In this document: positions 8,711 to 17,128 of the stretch, piece after piece
Position numbering within the stretch: the first letter of the stretch is position 1
Layout of the letters: each line of letters opens with the position of its first letter
From: Streptomyces sp. R28
GTDB lineage: Bacteria > Actinomycetota > Actinomycetes > Streptomycetales > Streptomycetaceae
Direction of reading: 5' to 3'
Assembly: GCF_041052385.1 (NCBI RefSeq)
Contig: NZ_CP163439.1
Location: forward strand, 5,321,001 to 5,385,000
Length of the DNA stretch: 64,000 bases
Notes under the pieces: generated by a model
Seen by the model: the letters and a program-made list of their open reading frames with translations, nothing else
What the model was told of the DNA's origin: nothing
Database searches by the model: none
Position numbers and translations under genes: made by a program

Positions 8711-8874
8711 CTCCCTACGCCGGCATTACCCGGTAACAGGTTCGGCGGTCGACGCAGCGGCTTCCGTCTGCCGACGTTTCGTGGGGAACGTCACTCTCTT
8801 CGGATGATGTTCCACGTGAAACATCGCAGGGACGGAGGTCAGCGCCCTCTCAGCCCGGTGCTCCGAGCTCCCGC
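8711..8874 (-). promoter_or_regulatory. TPP riboswitch (THI element) of thiC
   Basis: The reverse strand carries the conserved thi-box blocks: CGGGCTGAGAGGG (CTGAGA at 8853-8848), then GAACCTG (8743-8737), CGGGTAATGCCGGCG and TAGGGAG, ending next to the thiC start. The 3' strand contains the thiC Shine-Dalgarno, consistent with translational control. The region between CTGAGA and GAACCTG (P3 arm) is about 104 bases, much longer than the usual short arm. It holds two 20-base hairpins, one of which is a parS-like palindrome (8806-8825); the other is 8773-8792. Confidence 0.88.
8809..8822. other. parS-like site, one mismatch (in riboswitch arm)
   Basis: GTTCCACGTGAAAC on the plus strand, 13/14 of the parS consensus, within a 20-base near-palindrome (8806-8825) that forms a hairpin in the P3 arm of the thiC TPP riboswitch RNA. 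Confidence 0.6.
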
Positions 8875-8955
8875 GTGTACAAAGGTGGCACCACGCTAGC
8901 GTCAATTCGGGCGCGGTGAACAGAGGGCCCCGGTCGTTCTTGCGATGATCGGTCG

Positions 8956-10785
8956 GTGACCACGACGCATGAGCCTCCGTACCCACCGCCGGATCCGCCC
9001 CGCGGCTCAGGCTTCGGAAACGGCCCCGGAAACGGCCCCGCGCGGGGCAACGGCCGTACAGACGGCCGGGGTTCGGGGATGACCGGCAGCAGATACGACG
9101 GTGGATACGTGCCTGGTTCAGCAGGCGGCCACGACGATCACGCGGCTGGTTCCGACGGCTGGCACGAACACGGGGCCGGGGCCGGGACCGGTGGGATGCA
9201 GGGGCCCGGGAGCGGGGGCGGCGGGGGATATAGGCGCGGGCCCGGCGGCCCGCACGGTCCCGGATCCGGCGGCGGTCCGCACGGTGCCGGATCTGATGGA
9301 CCGCACGATCAGGGTCCCGGATCCGGCGGCTCACCAGGGCAGGGGTCCGGCCCGGGTGACGGTCACGGCTCCGGTGGTGGCCATGGCCACGGGTCCGGAT
9401 CCGGCGGCTCGCGTGACGGCGGTAGCGGCGGCGACGGTGGTGGCGGGCATGCGCACTCCCACAGTCACGCCCACGGTCCCGCGGCGCCCGTCTCCCAGCA
9501 CCTGCGCAAGGTCATCGCGGCGATCCTGATCCCGTTCGCCGCGGCGGTGGTGGTGGGGCTCGCGGTGCTGTGGCCGGGTGGTGCCCCGCCGCACGAGCGC
9601 ACGGGAGTCGGCTTCGACCGGCAGACTCAGGAGGCCACGGTCACCAAGGTGGTCGAGGTGAGCTGCAAGGACGTCGGCGCCTCGGGAGTGCCCCCGACCG
9701 GCGACACCTCCACCGCCGAGGGTTCCTCCGCGGTGCAGCAGGAGAACGGCACCTGCAAGAAGGCGACGATCCGCGTCGACACGGGCGAGGACAAGGGCCG
9801 CACCTTCACGGAGATCGTGCAGCCCGACCAGTCACGGCAGTTGCACGAGGGCCAGGACGTCGTGGTCGCCTACGAGCCCTCCGCACCCAAGGACCTGCAG
9901 TACTCGGTCACCGACGTGAACCGCAGGATCCCGATGGCGCTGCTCGCCGGCATCTTCGCGCTCGCCGTCGTGGTGGTGGGCCGGATGCGCGGTGTCATGG
10001 CGCTGGTCGCGCTGGCCATCAGCTTCCTGGTGCTGACCTCCTTCATCCTGCCGGCGATCCTGCAGGGCTCGAACCCGCTGGTCGTGGCGGTGGTGGGGGC
10101 GAGCGCGATCATGCTGATCGCGCTCTACATGTGCCATGGCCTGTCGGCCCGTACGTCCGTGGCGGTGCTCGGCACGCTGCTCTCGCTGCTGCTGATCGGC
10201 CTTCTCGGCTCGGGGTTCATCGACTGGGCCGCGCTCACCGGCAACACGGACGACAACACCGGCCTGATCCACGGGCTGTACCCGTCGATCGACATGAGCG
10301 GTCTGCTGCTCGCCGGTGTCATCATCGGTTCGCTCGGCGTCCTCGACGACGTGACGGTCACCCAGACGTCCGCGGTCTGGGAGCTGCACGAGGCCAACCC
10401 GACGATGGGCTGGCGCGGGCTGTACCGCGCGGGCATCCGGATCGGCCGCGACCACATCGCGTCCGTCGTCAACACACTGGTGCTCGCCTACGCCGGCGCC
10501 GCGCTGCCGTTGCTGCTGCTCTTCTCGATCGCGCAGAGCAGCGTCGGCACGGTCGCCAACAGTGAACTGGTGGCGGAGGAGATCGTGCGCACGCTGGTGG
10601 GCTCCATCGGCCTGGTCGCGTCGGTGCCGGTCACCACGGCTCTCGCGGCCCTGGTGGTCTCGGCCGACCGGCCGGAGAAGGGGGTGGTGGCTGCGGGTGC
10701 CCAGCCGCTCCCGGCGGGCGTGCAGTCGGCTCCGGGGCAGCCGGCTCAGGGGCGGGGCGGGCGGGGGCGACGCCGGAAGCGGTGA
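8956..10785 (+). CDS. YibE/F-family membrane protein with Gly-rich N-terminus
   Basis: 609 residues. Residues 1 to about 175 are low-complexity Gly/His/Pro/Ser sequence ending in HAHSHSHAHGPAAP. One membrane helix follows, then an external domain containing two cysteines (VVEVSCKDV and ENGTCKKA), then a YibE/F-type transporter-like region with about seven helices (signature GVLDDVTVTQTSAVWELHEANP). The C-terminus is Gly/Arg-rich. GTG at 8956 is weakly supported by its upstream bases. The role of the family is unknown. The Gly-rich part contains repeated CCGGATCCGGCGGC blocks (9258, 9316, 9392 area). It ends convergently with ssgA. Confidence 0.78.
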   Translation: MTTTHEPPYPPPDPPRGSGFGNGPGNGPARGNGRTDGRGSGMTGSRYDGGYVPGSAGGHDDHAAGSDGWHEHGAGAGTGGMQGPGSGGGGGYRRGPGGPHGPGSGGGPHGAGSDGPHDQGPGSGGSPGQGSGPGDGHGSGGGHGHGSGSGGSRDGGSGGDGGGGHAHSHSHAHGPAAPVSQHLRKVIAAILIPFAAAVVVGLAVLWPGGAPPHERTGVGFDRQTQEATVTKVVEVSCKDVGASGVPPTGDTSTAEGSSAVQQENGTCKKATIRVDTGEDKGRTFTEIVQPDQSRQLHEGQDVVVAYEPSAPKDLQYSVTDVNRRIPMALLAGIFALAVVVVGRMRGVMALVALAISFLVLTSFILPAILQGSNPLVVAVVGASAIMLIALYMCHGLSARTSVAVLGTLLSLLLIGLLGSGFIDWAALTGNTDDNTGLIHGLYPSIDMSGLLLAGVIIGSLGVLDDVTVTQTSAVWELHEANPTMGWRGLYRAGIRIGRDHIASVVNTLVLAYAGAALPLLLLFSIAQSSVGTVANSELVAEEIVRTLVGSIGLVASVPVTTALAALVVSADRPEKGVVAAGAQPLPAGVQSAPGQPAQGRGGRGRRRKR

Positions 10786-10928
10786 CGGAAACGGCCGCCG
10801 ATCCCGCGCAGCCGACGGGCCCGCCCATTCGCCGGAACACGGCGCACGCCCGCGAAGAAGAAGCGTTCCCGCGCGCCCGCGCAGTGCCCCGGCGAAGCGT
10901 TACGCCACCCCCTCGTTGCCGTAGCGCT

Positions 10929-11336
10929 TCAACCCGCGCTCTGCTCCTCCGCCAGGATGCGGTCCAGGGCCTCGTCAAGGTGGGCGTCGAAGTCGGCGAG
11001 CGCGCCTTCCTGCCCGAGCGGCACCAGCTTGTCGGTGCGGTCGAGGAAGGCCACGAGGGGCGCCACCGAGGAGCGGAACAGCGCCTGGTCGGCACCGACC
11101 TGAAGCCGGATCAGGACGTCGCCCAGCGTCTCGGAACCGGCCGGTGAGACCCGTACGTCTCCCTCCCCGCACGGTCTGCCCACGCCGTCGACCAGCAGCT
11201 CGCGGCCGAAGGCCCAGGTCACAGGGGCATCGCCCGGCAGGTGGAAGGTCAGTCGTACGGCATAGGGATCACAGGTCTCGTAGCGCAGCTCCACCGGGAT
11301 GCGGAACGAGAGCTCCTCGGAAACGAGAAAGCTCAT
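10929..11336 (-). CDS. ssgA: Sporulation-specific cell division regulator SsgA
   Basis: SALP-family protein of actinomycete morphogenesis; SsgA promotes septum placement and germination-site selection, acting with SsgB upstream of FtsZ. 135 residues from MSFLVSEELSFRIPVELRYE; the conserved VTWAFGRELLVDG and ALFRSSVAPLVAFLDRTDKLVPLGQE blocks are visible. The ATG at 11336 (adjacent in-frame ATG at 11339) follows AGAGG; the longer in-frame start at 11366 adds residues absent from known SsgA. The gene lies 126 bases downstream of ssgR on the same strand, the arrangement known from Streptomyces where SsgR activates ssgA. Confidence 0.95.
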   Translation of the reverse strand: MSFLVSEELSFRIPVELRYETCDPYAVRLTFHLPGDAPVTWAFGRELLVDGVGRPCGEGDVRVSPAGSETLGDVLIRLQVGADQALFRSSVAPLVAFLDRTDKLVPLGQEGALADFDAHLDEALDRILAEEQSAG

Positions 11337-11462
11337 CATGACCTCTGCCTGTACGGACTCGCGCATCGCCTACCCCGTCGTTTGCAGTCGACTGGCCGGG
11401 AACGGACCCGACACTGGTGGAATCTTGCTGAACGTACACGAGAGATCACAAGGAGTGAGTTT

Positions 11463-12326
11463 TCAGATACTGATAGAGATCGCCAGTGACCCCAGGAGCC
11501 GCCCGACTTCGTCCTGCAACTGCCGTGCCGCCGACAGCAGCCGGTCGGCCTGATGTGCGGGCAGGGAAATGGCCATCGTCGCGGCCGTGGTGCCCACTGT
11601 GATCGGAATCGCCGCGCACACCGTGCCCAGCGCGTACTCCTGGCGCTCGGTCACCGGCTCCATCCGACGCGTCCGTTCGAGGCGTTGCAGCAGCGTGCGG
11701 CTGTCGCGCACCGTGTACGGAGTGAGGGACTGCACGGGATGGCGGTCGAGGTGATCGCGGCGGGCGTCCTCGTCCAACTGGGACAGCAGGCACTGCCCGA
11801 TGGCGTGCGCGTGGCCGGTCTCACGGAAGTCGGCCCATTCCTCGACCGCCGGATTGCCCGGGGTGTCGGAGACGCAGATGACCTCGATCTCGCCGTCGCG
11901 GTACTGGGCGTAGTAAACCGGGACACCAATGGCATCACGCCATTGGGCGAGTGCTTCGGCAACCGCGCTGCGACGTTTCTGCTGAGCTCCGCTGCTGCTC
12001 AGCCGAACCGCTGCCTCGCCGAGGAAGAACAGGCCCTTGTCGCGGCGCAGATAGCCCTCGTGCACCAGGGTGCGCAACAGGTGATACGCGGTGGGCAGCG
12101 CCAGGCCCGTCTCGCGGGCGAGTTGCTTCGCGGGAGCGCCGTACTCGTGCTCGGCGACGCATTCCAGCAGGCGCATCGCGCGCTGGACGGATCCGATGAG
12201 CGTCGCGGAGTGCGGCTGCTCGGGGGGTGTCCTCGGGGATGCCTGCCTCGGCACCTGGGGCACGGAGGAGCGCGGTTGTCCGAGGGGTGAGTGGGGTTCT
12301 GAGGGTGCGGTGTCAACCGTGGCCAA
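11463..12326 (-). CDS. ssgR: IclR-type regulator SsgR, activator of ssgA
   Basis: 287-residue IclR-family regulator. A Ser/Pro/Gln-rich N-terminal tail of about 45 residues precedes the winged HTH (SVQRAMRLLECVAEHEYGAPAKQLARETG) and the IclR effector domain. Its position directly upstream of ssgA identifies it as SsgR. The ORF opens with TTG at 12326, 6 bases after GGGAG; starts nearer the HTH (which would drop most of the disordered tail) are possible, and SsgR proteins I recall are shorter. No TTA codon is seen in the gene. Confidence 0.9.
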   Translation of the reverse strand: MATVDTAPSEPHSPLGQPRSSVPQVPRQASPRTPPEQPHSATLIGSVQRAMRLLECVAEHEYGAPAKQLARETGLALPTAYHLLRTLVHEGYLRRDKGLFFLGEAAVRLSSSGAQQKRRSAVAEALAQWRDAIGVPVYYAQYRDGEIEVICVSDTPGNPAVEEWADFRETGHAHAIGQCLLSQLDEDARRDHLDRHPVQSLTPYTVRDSRTLLQRLERTRRMEPVTERQEYALGTVCAAIPITVGTTAATMAISLPAHQADRLLSAARQLQDEVGRLLGSLAISISI

Positions 12327-12466
12327 GGGTCACTCCCAAAGGCGCGAGGGGGGAGCCCGTGCGGGGGAACACGGGAGGGGGTGCACGCCGCTCACGGGGT
12401 CGTCCCCGCGTCGATTTCCGGACTCTATTCGTCCGCCACCGCTCGCAGACGCCCCGCCCGGAAAAC

Positions 12467-12484
12467 TTCCCTCGCCCGAGGGAA
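12467..12484 (-). terminator. Hairpin terminator after the DUF5326-like gene
   Basis: Perfect TTCCCTCG-CC-CGAGGGAA inverted repeat, 60 bases after the stop of the upstream reverse-strand gene. On that strand the hairpin is followed by GTTTTCC, a short U-run. It lies 141 bases before the ssgR start and would insulate ssgR. Confidence 0.6.
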
Positions 12485-12543
12485 CCGGTGATTCCTGTTA
12501 CCGCTTCCCTCTCCCCACGGCCCTCACCAGTCGCTGCCGACCC

Positions 12544-12756
12544 TCACCAATCGCTGCGCGACGAGGAGCTCGACGTGAACTTCCTTACGACGTAGATCAG
12601 TCCACCGACCAGTGCCACGAAGACCAGCACCTTGAAGAGCAGCCCGATGACGAATCCGACGACGCTGGCTATCAACCCGCCGAACACGACCAGGGCGATG
12701 ACCGGCACCGCGATCCACTTCACCCACCACGGCAGTCCTGCGAAGATCTCACGCAT
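12544..12756 (-). CDS. Small DUF5326-like membrane protein
   Basis: 70 residues beginning MREIFAGLPWWVKWIAVPV, mostly one long hydrophobic region able to form two helices (ALVVFGGLIASVVGFVIGLL and VLVFVALVGGLIYVV), ending in KFTSSSSSRSDW. ATG at 12756 follows AAGGACGA; an upstream in-frame start at 12786 adds ten charged residues without a site. Resembles the DUF5326 small membrane proteins of Streptomyces. Function unknown; sits between ssgR and the cupin gene on the same strand. Confidence 0.72.
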   Translation of the reverse strand: MREIFAGLPWWVKWIAVPVIALVVFGGLIASVVGFVIGLLFKVLVFVALVGGLIYVVRKFTSSSSSRSDW

Positions 12757-12917
12757 CGCCCTCGTCCTTACCTCTCCGCCCGCCACAGTGCCGGGTCCGA
12801 TCCTTCGAATCTGCTGATTCCCTGCACTCGATGCTAGGGCGGGCAGGTGCCCCGGCGGGGGCCTCGCACCCCTTGTCCTCCCCTGATCGATCCCCTAGGG
12901 AACCCCGAGGCCAAAGG

Positions 12918-13235
12918 TCAGCTTTCCGGCGGAGAGAACACCACGAGCACCCGTAGATCCTCGCTGATGTGATGGAACTTGTGGGCGACTCCGGCCGGCA
13001 CGTACACCACGCTGCCGCGCGCCACGTGTGTGGTCTCCATGCCGACGGTGATCTGGGCGCGGCCACTCACAACGAAGTAGACCTCGTCCTGATTGTGCGG
13101 CTTCTGTGGATCATGCTCACCGGCATTGAGCGCGTACAGACCGACCGACATGTTCCGCTCGCGCAGAAACTGCAGGTAGGCGCCCTCGTTGGCGGCGCGC
13201 TCCGCCTCCAGTTCATCCAGCCGGAATGCCTTCAT
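12918..13235 (-). CDS. Single-domain cupin protein
   Basis: 105 residues forming one cupin barrel. Cupin motif 1 is seen as GEHDPQKPHNQDEVYFVVSG and motif 2 as VVYVPAGVAHKFHH, with His/Glu metal ligands present. It could be a small metal-dependent enzyme or a ligand sensor; no catalytic partner is adjacent. It is divergent from the holin-like gene (61-base gap) and upstream of the small membrane protein on the same strand. Confidence 0.82.
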   Translation of the reverse strand: MKAFRLDELEAERAANEGAYLQFLRERNMSVGLYALNAGEHDPQKPHNQDEVYFVVSGRAQITVGMETTHVARGSVVYVPAGVAHKFHHISEDLRVLVVFSPPES

Positions 13236-13296
13236 CGCTCACGTCCGCCCTTGTCAACAGTGCTCATGGCCGATCTCGTCTGCCACGATCAGACAC

Positions 13297-13674
13297 ATGA
13301 AGAATTTCGTAGTCAAGACGATCGCCAACGCGGGCGCCCTGGCGGTCGCCGTCTGGCTGATAGACAAGATCACCCTCACCGGTGACAGCACGGGCAAGAA
13401 GGTCGGCACCCTGCTCGTCGTCGCGTTGATCTTCGGCCTGGTGAACTTCCTGGTCAAGCCGCTCGTCAAGCTCCTGAGCCTGCCGCTGCTCATCCTGACG
13501 CTCGGTCTGTTCACCCTGGTCGTCAACGCGCTGATGCTGCTGCTGACCTCGTGGCTCGCCGACAAGCTCGACCTGAGCTTCCACGTCGAGGGCTTCTGGA
13601 CCGCCGTACTCGGCGGCCTGATCATCTCGATCGTCTCCTGGGCGCTCAACGTCGTCCTGCCCGACGGGGACTGA
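13297..13674 (+). CDS. Phage-holin-4 type (YvlD-like) membrane protein
   Basis: 125 residues with four hydrophobic helices and the family hallmark FGLVNFLVKPLVKLLSLPLLILTLGLF. Members of this bacterial family (Pfam Phage_holin_4_2) are chromosomal envelope proteins of unclear role, not phage holins proper. ATG at 13297 is the last Met before the conserved start. The stop is 7 bases before ptpA, so the two genes are probably co-transcribed. Confidence 0.84.
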   Translation: MKNFVVKTIANAGALAVAVWLIDKITLTGDSTGKKVGTLLVVALIFGLVNFLVKPLVKLLSLPLLILTLGLFTLVVNALMLLLTSWLADKLDLSFHVEGFWTAVLGGLIISIVSWALNVVLPDGD

Positions 13675-13681
13675 GCATCCG

Positions 13682-14173
13682 ATGACCTACCGCGTCTGCT
13701 TCGTCTGCACCGGCAACATCTGCCGCTCCCCGATGGCCGAGTCCGTCTTCCGCGCCCGCGTGGCGGAGGCCGGGCTCGACGGCCTGGTCGAGGTCGACAG
13801 CGCCGGCACCGGCGGCTGGCACGAGGGTGACCCGGCCGACCCCCGCACCGTCTCCGTCCTCGAGGAGCACGGTTACGAAGGCGGCCACACCGCCCGGCAG
13901 TTCCAGGCGTCCTGGTTCGCCCGCCTCGACCTCATCGTCGCGCTCGACTCCGGGCACCTCAAGGCCCTGCGTCGCCTTGCGCCCTCCCCGGAGGACGCGG
14001 CGAAGGTGCGGCTGCTGCGTTCCTACGACGCCACCGCAGGAGACGACCTCGACGTGCCCGACCCGTACTACGGGGGCCGGGACGGCTTCGAGGAGTGCCT
14101 CGAGATGGTGGAGGCGGCCAGCACGGGGCTCCTCGCGGAGGTCCGCGAGCAGGTGGGAGGGCAGGCGGCATGA
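13682..14173 (+). CDS. ptpA: Low-molecular-weight protein-tyrosine phosphatase PtpA
   Basis: 163-residue cytosolic phosphatase. The P-loop CTGNICRSPMAE (C-x5-R-S, nucleophile at about residue 9) is at the N-terminus, and the general-acid loop DVPDPYYGG lies near residue 125. Matches the Streptomyces PtpA enzyme, reported to influence antibiotic production. ATG at 13682 immediately follows the holin-like gene; the stop overlaps the ATG of the PLP-dependent lyase (ATGA), indicating translational coupling. Confidence 0.93.
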   Translation: MTYRVCFVCTGNICRSPMAESVFRARVAEAGLDGLVEVDSAGTGGWHEGDPADPRTVSVLEEHGYEGGHTARQFQASWFARLDLIVALDSGHLKALRRLAPSPEDAAKVRLLRSYDATAGDDLDVPDPYYGGRDGFEECLEMVEAASTGLLAEVREQVGGQAA

Positions 14174-15324
14174 GCGGTACGGATCCTCGGGGACTGCCTT
14201 CCGGCGGCGGAGACGGCACCCGCGCGGTGCGGGCCGGGCTGCCCGAGCCGGTCAAGTACGAGCCGACCTTGCCGGGTCCGGTGTTCGCCGCCCACTACCA
14301 CCTGCCGGGCGAGCCGACGGGGCCGTACACCTACGGCCGTGACGAGAACCCGACCTGGACTCATCTGGAGCGCGCCATCGGCGAGCTGGAGGCGCCGGGG
14401 GAGGACGGCGTCGAGACGCTGCTCTTCGCGTCGGGCATGGCCGCCACCTCGTCGGTGCTCTTCTCCCAGCTGCGCGCCGGGGACGCGGTCGTCCTGCCCA
14501 GCGATGGCTACCAGGCACTGCCCCTGGCACGGGCGCAGCTGGAGGCGTACGGCATCGAGGTGCGCACGGCGCCGACCGGCGGGGACGCACAGCTCGGCGT
14601 CCTGGACGGCGCGAAGCTGCTGTGGATCGAGACCCCGTCCAACCCTGGCCTCGATGTGTGTGACATCCGGCGGCTCGTCGAAGCGGCCCACGCGCGTGGC
14701 GCGCTCGTCGCCGTCGACAACACGCTCGCGACGCCGCTCGGGCAGCGGCCACTGGAGCTCGGCGCCGACTTCTCGGTGGCCAGCGGCACCAAGCAGCTGA
14801 CGGGGCATGGCGACGTGCTGCTGGGATACGTCACCGGCCGCGACCCCGAGGCCATGGCCGCCGTACGGCGCTGGCGCAAGATCGTCGGGGCGATCCCGGG
14901 GCCCATGGAAGCCTGGCTCGCGCACCGTTCCCTGGCCACACTCCAACTACGCGTGGAGCGGCAGAACGCCAATGCCCTGGCGGTCGCCGAGGCGCTGCGG
15001 GACTGGCCGGAGGAGCTCGGGGTGCGTTATCCGGGGCTGCCGGGCGACCCCTCGCACAAGATCGCCTCGCAGCAGATGCGGCGCTACGGCTGCGTGGTGT
15101 CCTTCACGCTGCCCACGCGCGCGCGTGCCGAGCGCTTTCTCGACACTCTGCGGCTCGTCGACGACGCGACCAGCTTCGGCGGGGTGCGGTCCACGGCCGA
15201 GCGGCGCGGACGCTGGGGCGGCGACGCCGTACCGGAGGGCTTCATCCGTATGTCGGTCGGTGCGGAGGACCCCGAGGACCTGGTGGCCGATGTGCTGCGT
15301 GCGCTGGACGAATCGGCGCAGTGA
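14170..15324 (+). CDS. Cystathionine gamma-lyase/synthase-type PLP enzyme
   Basis: 384-residue Cys/Met-metabolism PLP enzyme. Signatures: LLFASGMAATSSVLF, WIETPSNPGLDVCD, VAVDNTLATP, and the PLP-lysine block SVASGTKQLTGHGDVLLGYV. Such enzymes perform beta- or gamma-elimination/replacement with cystathionine, homocysteine or methionine; the exact reaction cannot be set from sequence. It overlaps ptpA by four bases. A strong hairpin follows (15364-15402). Confidence 0.88.
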   Translation: MSGTDPRGLPSGGGDGTRAVRAGLPEPVKYEPTLPGPVFAAHYHLPGEPTGPYTYGRDENPTWTHLERAIGELEAPGEDGVETLLFASGMAATSSVLFSQLRAGDAVVLPSDGYQALPLARAQLEAYGIEVRTAPTGGDAQLGVLDGAKLLWIETPSNPGLDVCDIRRLVEAAHARGALVAVDNTLATPLGQRPLELGADFSVASGTKQLTGHGDVLLGYVTGRDPEAMAAVRRWRKIVGAIPGPMEAWLAHRSLATLQLRVERQNANALAVAEALRDWPEELGVRYPGLPGDPSHKIASQQMRRYGCVVSFTLPTRARAERFLDTLRLVDDATSFGGVRSTAERRGRWGGDAVPEGFIRMSVGAEDPEDLVADVLRALDESAQ

Positions 15325-15363
15325 TCGGGATCGCCGCCGCGTCCGTCGGTGTCTCCGTAGAAC

Positions 15364-15402
15364 GGGCGGTCCGAACCTCCCCCCTCGTGGCTCGGACCGC
15401 CC
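15364..15402 (+). terminator. Hairpin terminator after the holin-ptpA-lyase operon
   Basis: GGGCGGTCCGA (15364-15374) pairs perfectly with TCGGACCGCCC (15392-15402), 40 bases after the lyase stop. No long U-run, as is common in Streptomyces. Confidence 0.7.
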
Positions 15403-15551
15403 TCGGTTCTGCGCGCGAAGAACCGCGCGAACAAGGCTAGTTGACTCTCTGTCAGTGTCCAATCACAGTAGCGACAGCGACCTATCGACTTATTTATAGT
15501 TGGGCCCTGCCCTGGGGGTGGGGAGAAGGGCGGGGAAGGGGAGGGTGTGGC

Positions 15552-16457
15552 ATGGATCTGGCCTTGTTGCGCACTTTTGTGACGGTGCACCGGGCCGGCT
15601 CCTTCACCCGCGCCGCCGCGCTGCTCGGGCTGTCACAGCCGGCCGTCACCTCGCAGATCCGCACCCTGGAACGACAGTTGGGCCGCCCCCTGTTCCTGCG
15701 GCAGGCCCGCGGAGTGACACCGACGACCATCGGCGACGAACTCGCTCACAAGGCCGCGCCGCATCTCGACGCCCTGGTGGAGATCACCGAGACGGGTCTC
15801 GACGACGAGTCCTCCTTACGCTCGCTGCACCTCGCCGGCCCTCCGGAGTTCACCGCTGAGCGGGCGCTGCCCGCACTCACCGAGCTGACCGGCGAGGACG
15901 GCCAGGGCTTCGCCCTGCGCGCGTCCTTCGGCAACGCCGAGGAGACCCTCGAAGGGCTGGCCGCCGGGCACCACGATCTGGCCATCACTACGGCCCGTCC
16001 ACGTGGCGCTCTGCTCACGGCGACTCCGCTCTGCGACGAGGAGCACGTCCTCGTCGCCGCTCCCCGCTGGGCCGACCGGATCGGCTCGAAGACGCTGCGC
16101 CTCAAGGGAGCCCACGCGCTGGAGGACCTCCCGGTGGTGGAGGTGCACGAGTCCCTGCCCTTCGTCTCCCGCTACTGGGCTTCGGTCTACGACTCCCGGC
16201 CCGCCGCTCCGGGCACCGTGATCGTCCCCGACCTGCGCGCAGTCCTCGCCTGCGCGGCCGCGGGGGCAGGGCTGGCGGTGTTGCCCCGCTATCTGTGCGC
16301 GGCCGCCCTGGAGCGCGGCGACGTCGTCGCCCTGCACGATCCGCCGGTGCCACCACTGCGGACGTACTTCCTGGTGGTCCGCACCGGCACGCTGACGATG
16401 CCGCACATCGCACGGGCCCACGAGTGGCTGCTGCGAGCGGCTTCCGACTGGGTCTGA
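15552..16457 (+). CDS. LysR-family transcriptional regulator with a TTA codon
   Basis: 301 residues. N-terminal LysR HTH (MDLALLRTFVTVHRAGSFTRAAALLGLSQPAVTSQIRTLE) and a C-terminal substrate-binding domain. ATG at 15552 is two bases after GTGTGG; the preceding in-frame codons look non-coding. Leucine codon 89 is TTA (15816-15818), rare in Streptomyces and read only by the bldA tRNA, so expression should be tied to development. No divergent target gene is adjacent. The 150 bases upstream are notably AT-richer than the rest (TTATTTATAG near 15490), suggesting a promoter/operator zone. Confidence 0.87.
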   Translation: MDLALLRTFVTVHRAGSFTRAAALLGLSQPAVTSQIRTLERQLGRPLFLRQARGVTPTTIGDELAHKAAPHLDALVEITETGLDDESSLRSLHLAGPPEFTAERALPALTELTGEDGQGFALRASFGNAEETLEGLAAGHHDLAITTARPRGALLTATPLCDEEHVLVAAPRWADRIGSKTLRLKGAHALEDLPVVEVHESLPFVSRYWASVYDSRPAAPGTVIVPDLRAVLACAAAGAGLAVLPRYLCAAALERGDVVALHDPPVPPLRTYFLVVRTGTLTMPHIARAHEWLLRAASDWV

Positions 16458-16534
16458 GGAGCGGCTTGCCGCGATGCCTGAGCAGGGCATCCGGGGCCAT
16501 CACACACTGAGCTCGACCGGTGACGTCTCGCGAT

Positions 16535-16548
16535 GTTTCACGTGGAAC
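16535..16548. other. parS-like site, one mismatch
   Basis: GTTTCACGTGGAAC, 13/14 of the parS consensus, 22 bases upstream of the Nudix gene start and close to where its promoter or leader should be. Confidence 0.6.
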
Positions 16549-16569
16549 CAGCCGGGCCACATTTCTCCC

Positions 16570-17052
16570 ATGACCGTCCGACCCGTGGTCAAGCGCACCG
16601 CCCGCGCCGTTCTCCTGGACGGCGACGATCTGATCCTGATCAAGCGCACCAAGCCTGGTCTGGATCCCTATTGGCTCACTCCCGGTGGCGGGGTCGAGCC
16701 GACGGACACGACTGTCGTCGAGGCCCTGCACCGCGAGGTGTACGAGGAGCTCGGAGCCAAGATCGTCGACGTGGTTCCCTGCTTCGTCGACACCGTCGAG
16801 CACATAGGCGAGGACGGCGGTGCGACCGGTGTGAAGGTGCAGCACTTCTTCGTCTGCCGCCTGGAGTCGATGGACACGTCCTTGCGGCACGGGCCCGAGG
16901 TGGACGAGCCCATCGGCGAGTACGAGATCGTGCGGGTGCCGTTCACTCGCGTCGGGATCGCCTCCGTCCATCTCGTACCGCTGTCACTGCGGCACTACCT
17001 GGACGGGAACATCGAGGGCGTCCGCGCCATGCACGCCCCCGACCTGGGCTGA
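16570..17052 (+). CDS. Nudix hydrolase-like protein
   Basis: 160 residues with a Nudix fold. The box reads GGVEPTDTTVVEALHREVYEELGA; the REVYEELG half is intact, but the upstream Glu of the G-x5-E-x7-REU consensus is replaced by Thr. Expected substrates are nucleoside diphosphate derivatives. ATG at 16570 (MTVRPVVKRTARAV) is the last Met before the domain; the longer frame from 16474 runs through the parS-like site and is unlikely. It is convergent with the flavohaemoglobin-like gene. Confidence 0.8.
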   Translation: MTVRPVVKRTARAVLLDGDDLILIKRTKPGLDPYWLTPGGGVEPTDTTVVEALHREVYEELGAKIVDVVPCFVDTVEHIGEDGGATGVKVQHFFVCRLESMDTSLRHGPEVDEPIGEYEIVRVPFTRVGIASVHLVPLSLRHYLDGNIEGVRAMHAPDLG

Positions 17053-17128
17053 CACCGAACCCGGGCTGACACCGACGGCCGACCTCGGCTTTGGCGACGG
17101 CTCGTCAGTCCCCGGTAACGACGATGAA

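Noticed and set aside
13297..13674. Prophage signal from holin-like gene
   Set aside because: The Phage_holin_4_2 family is a chromosomal membrane family; no other phage gene is nearby.
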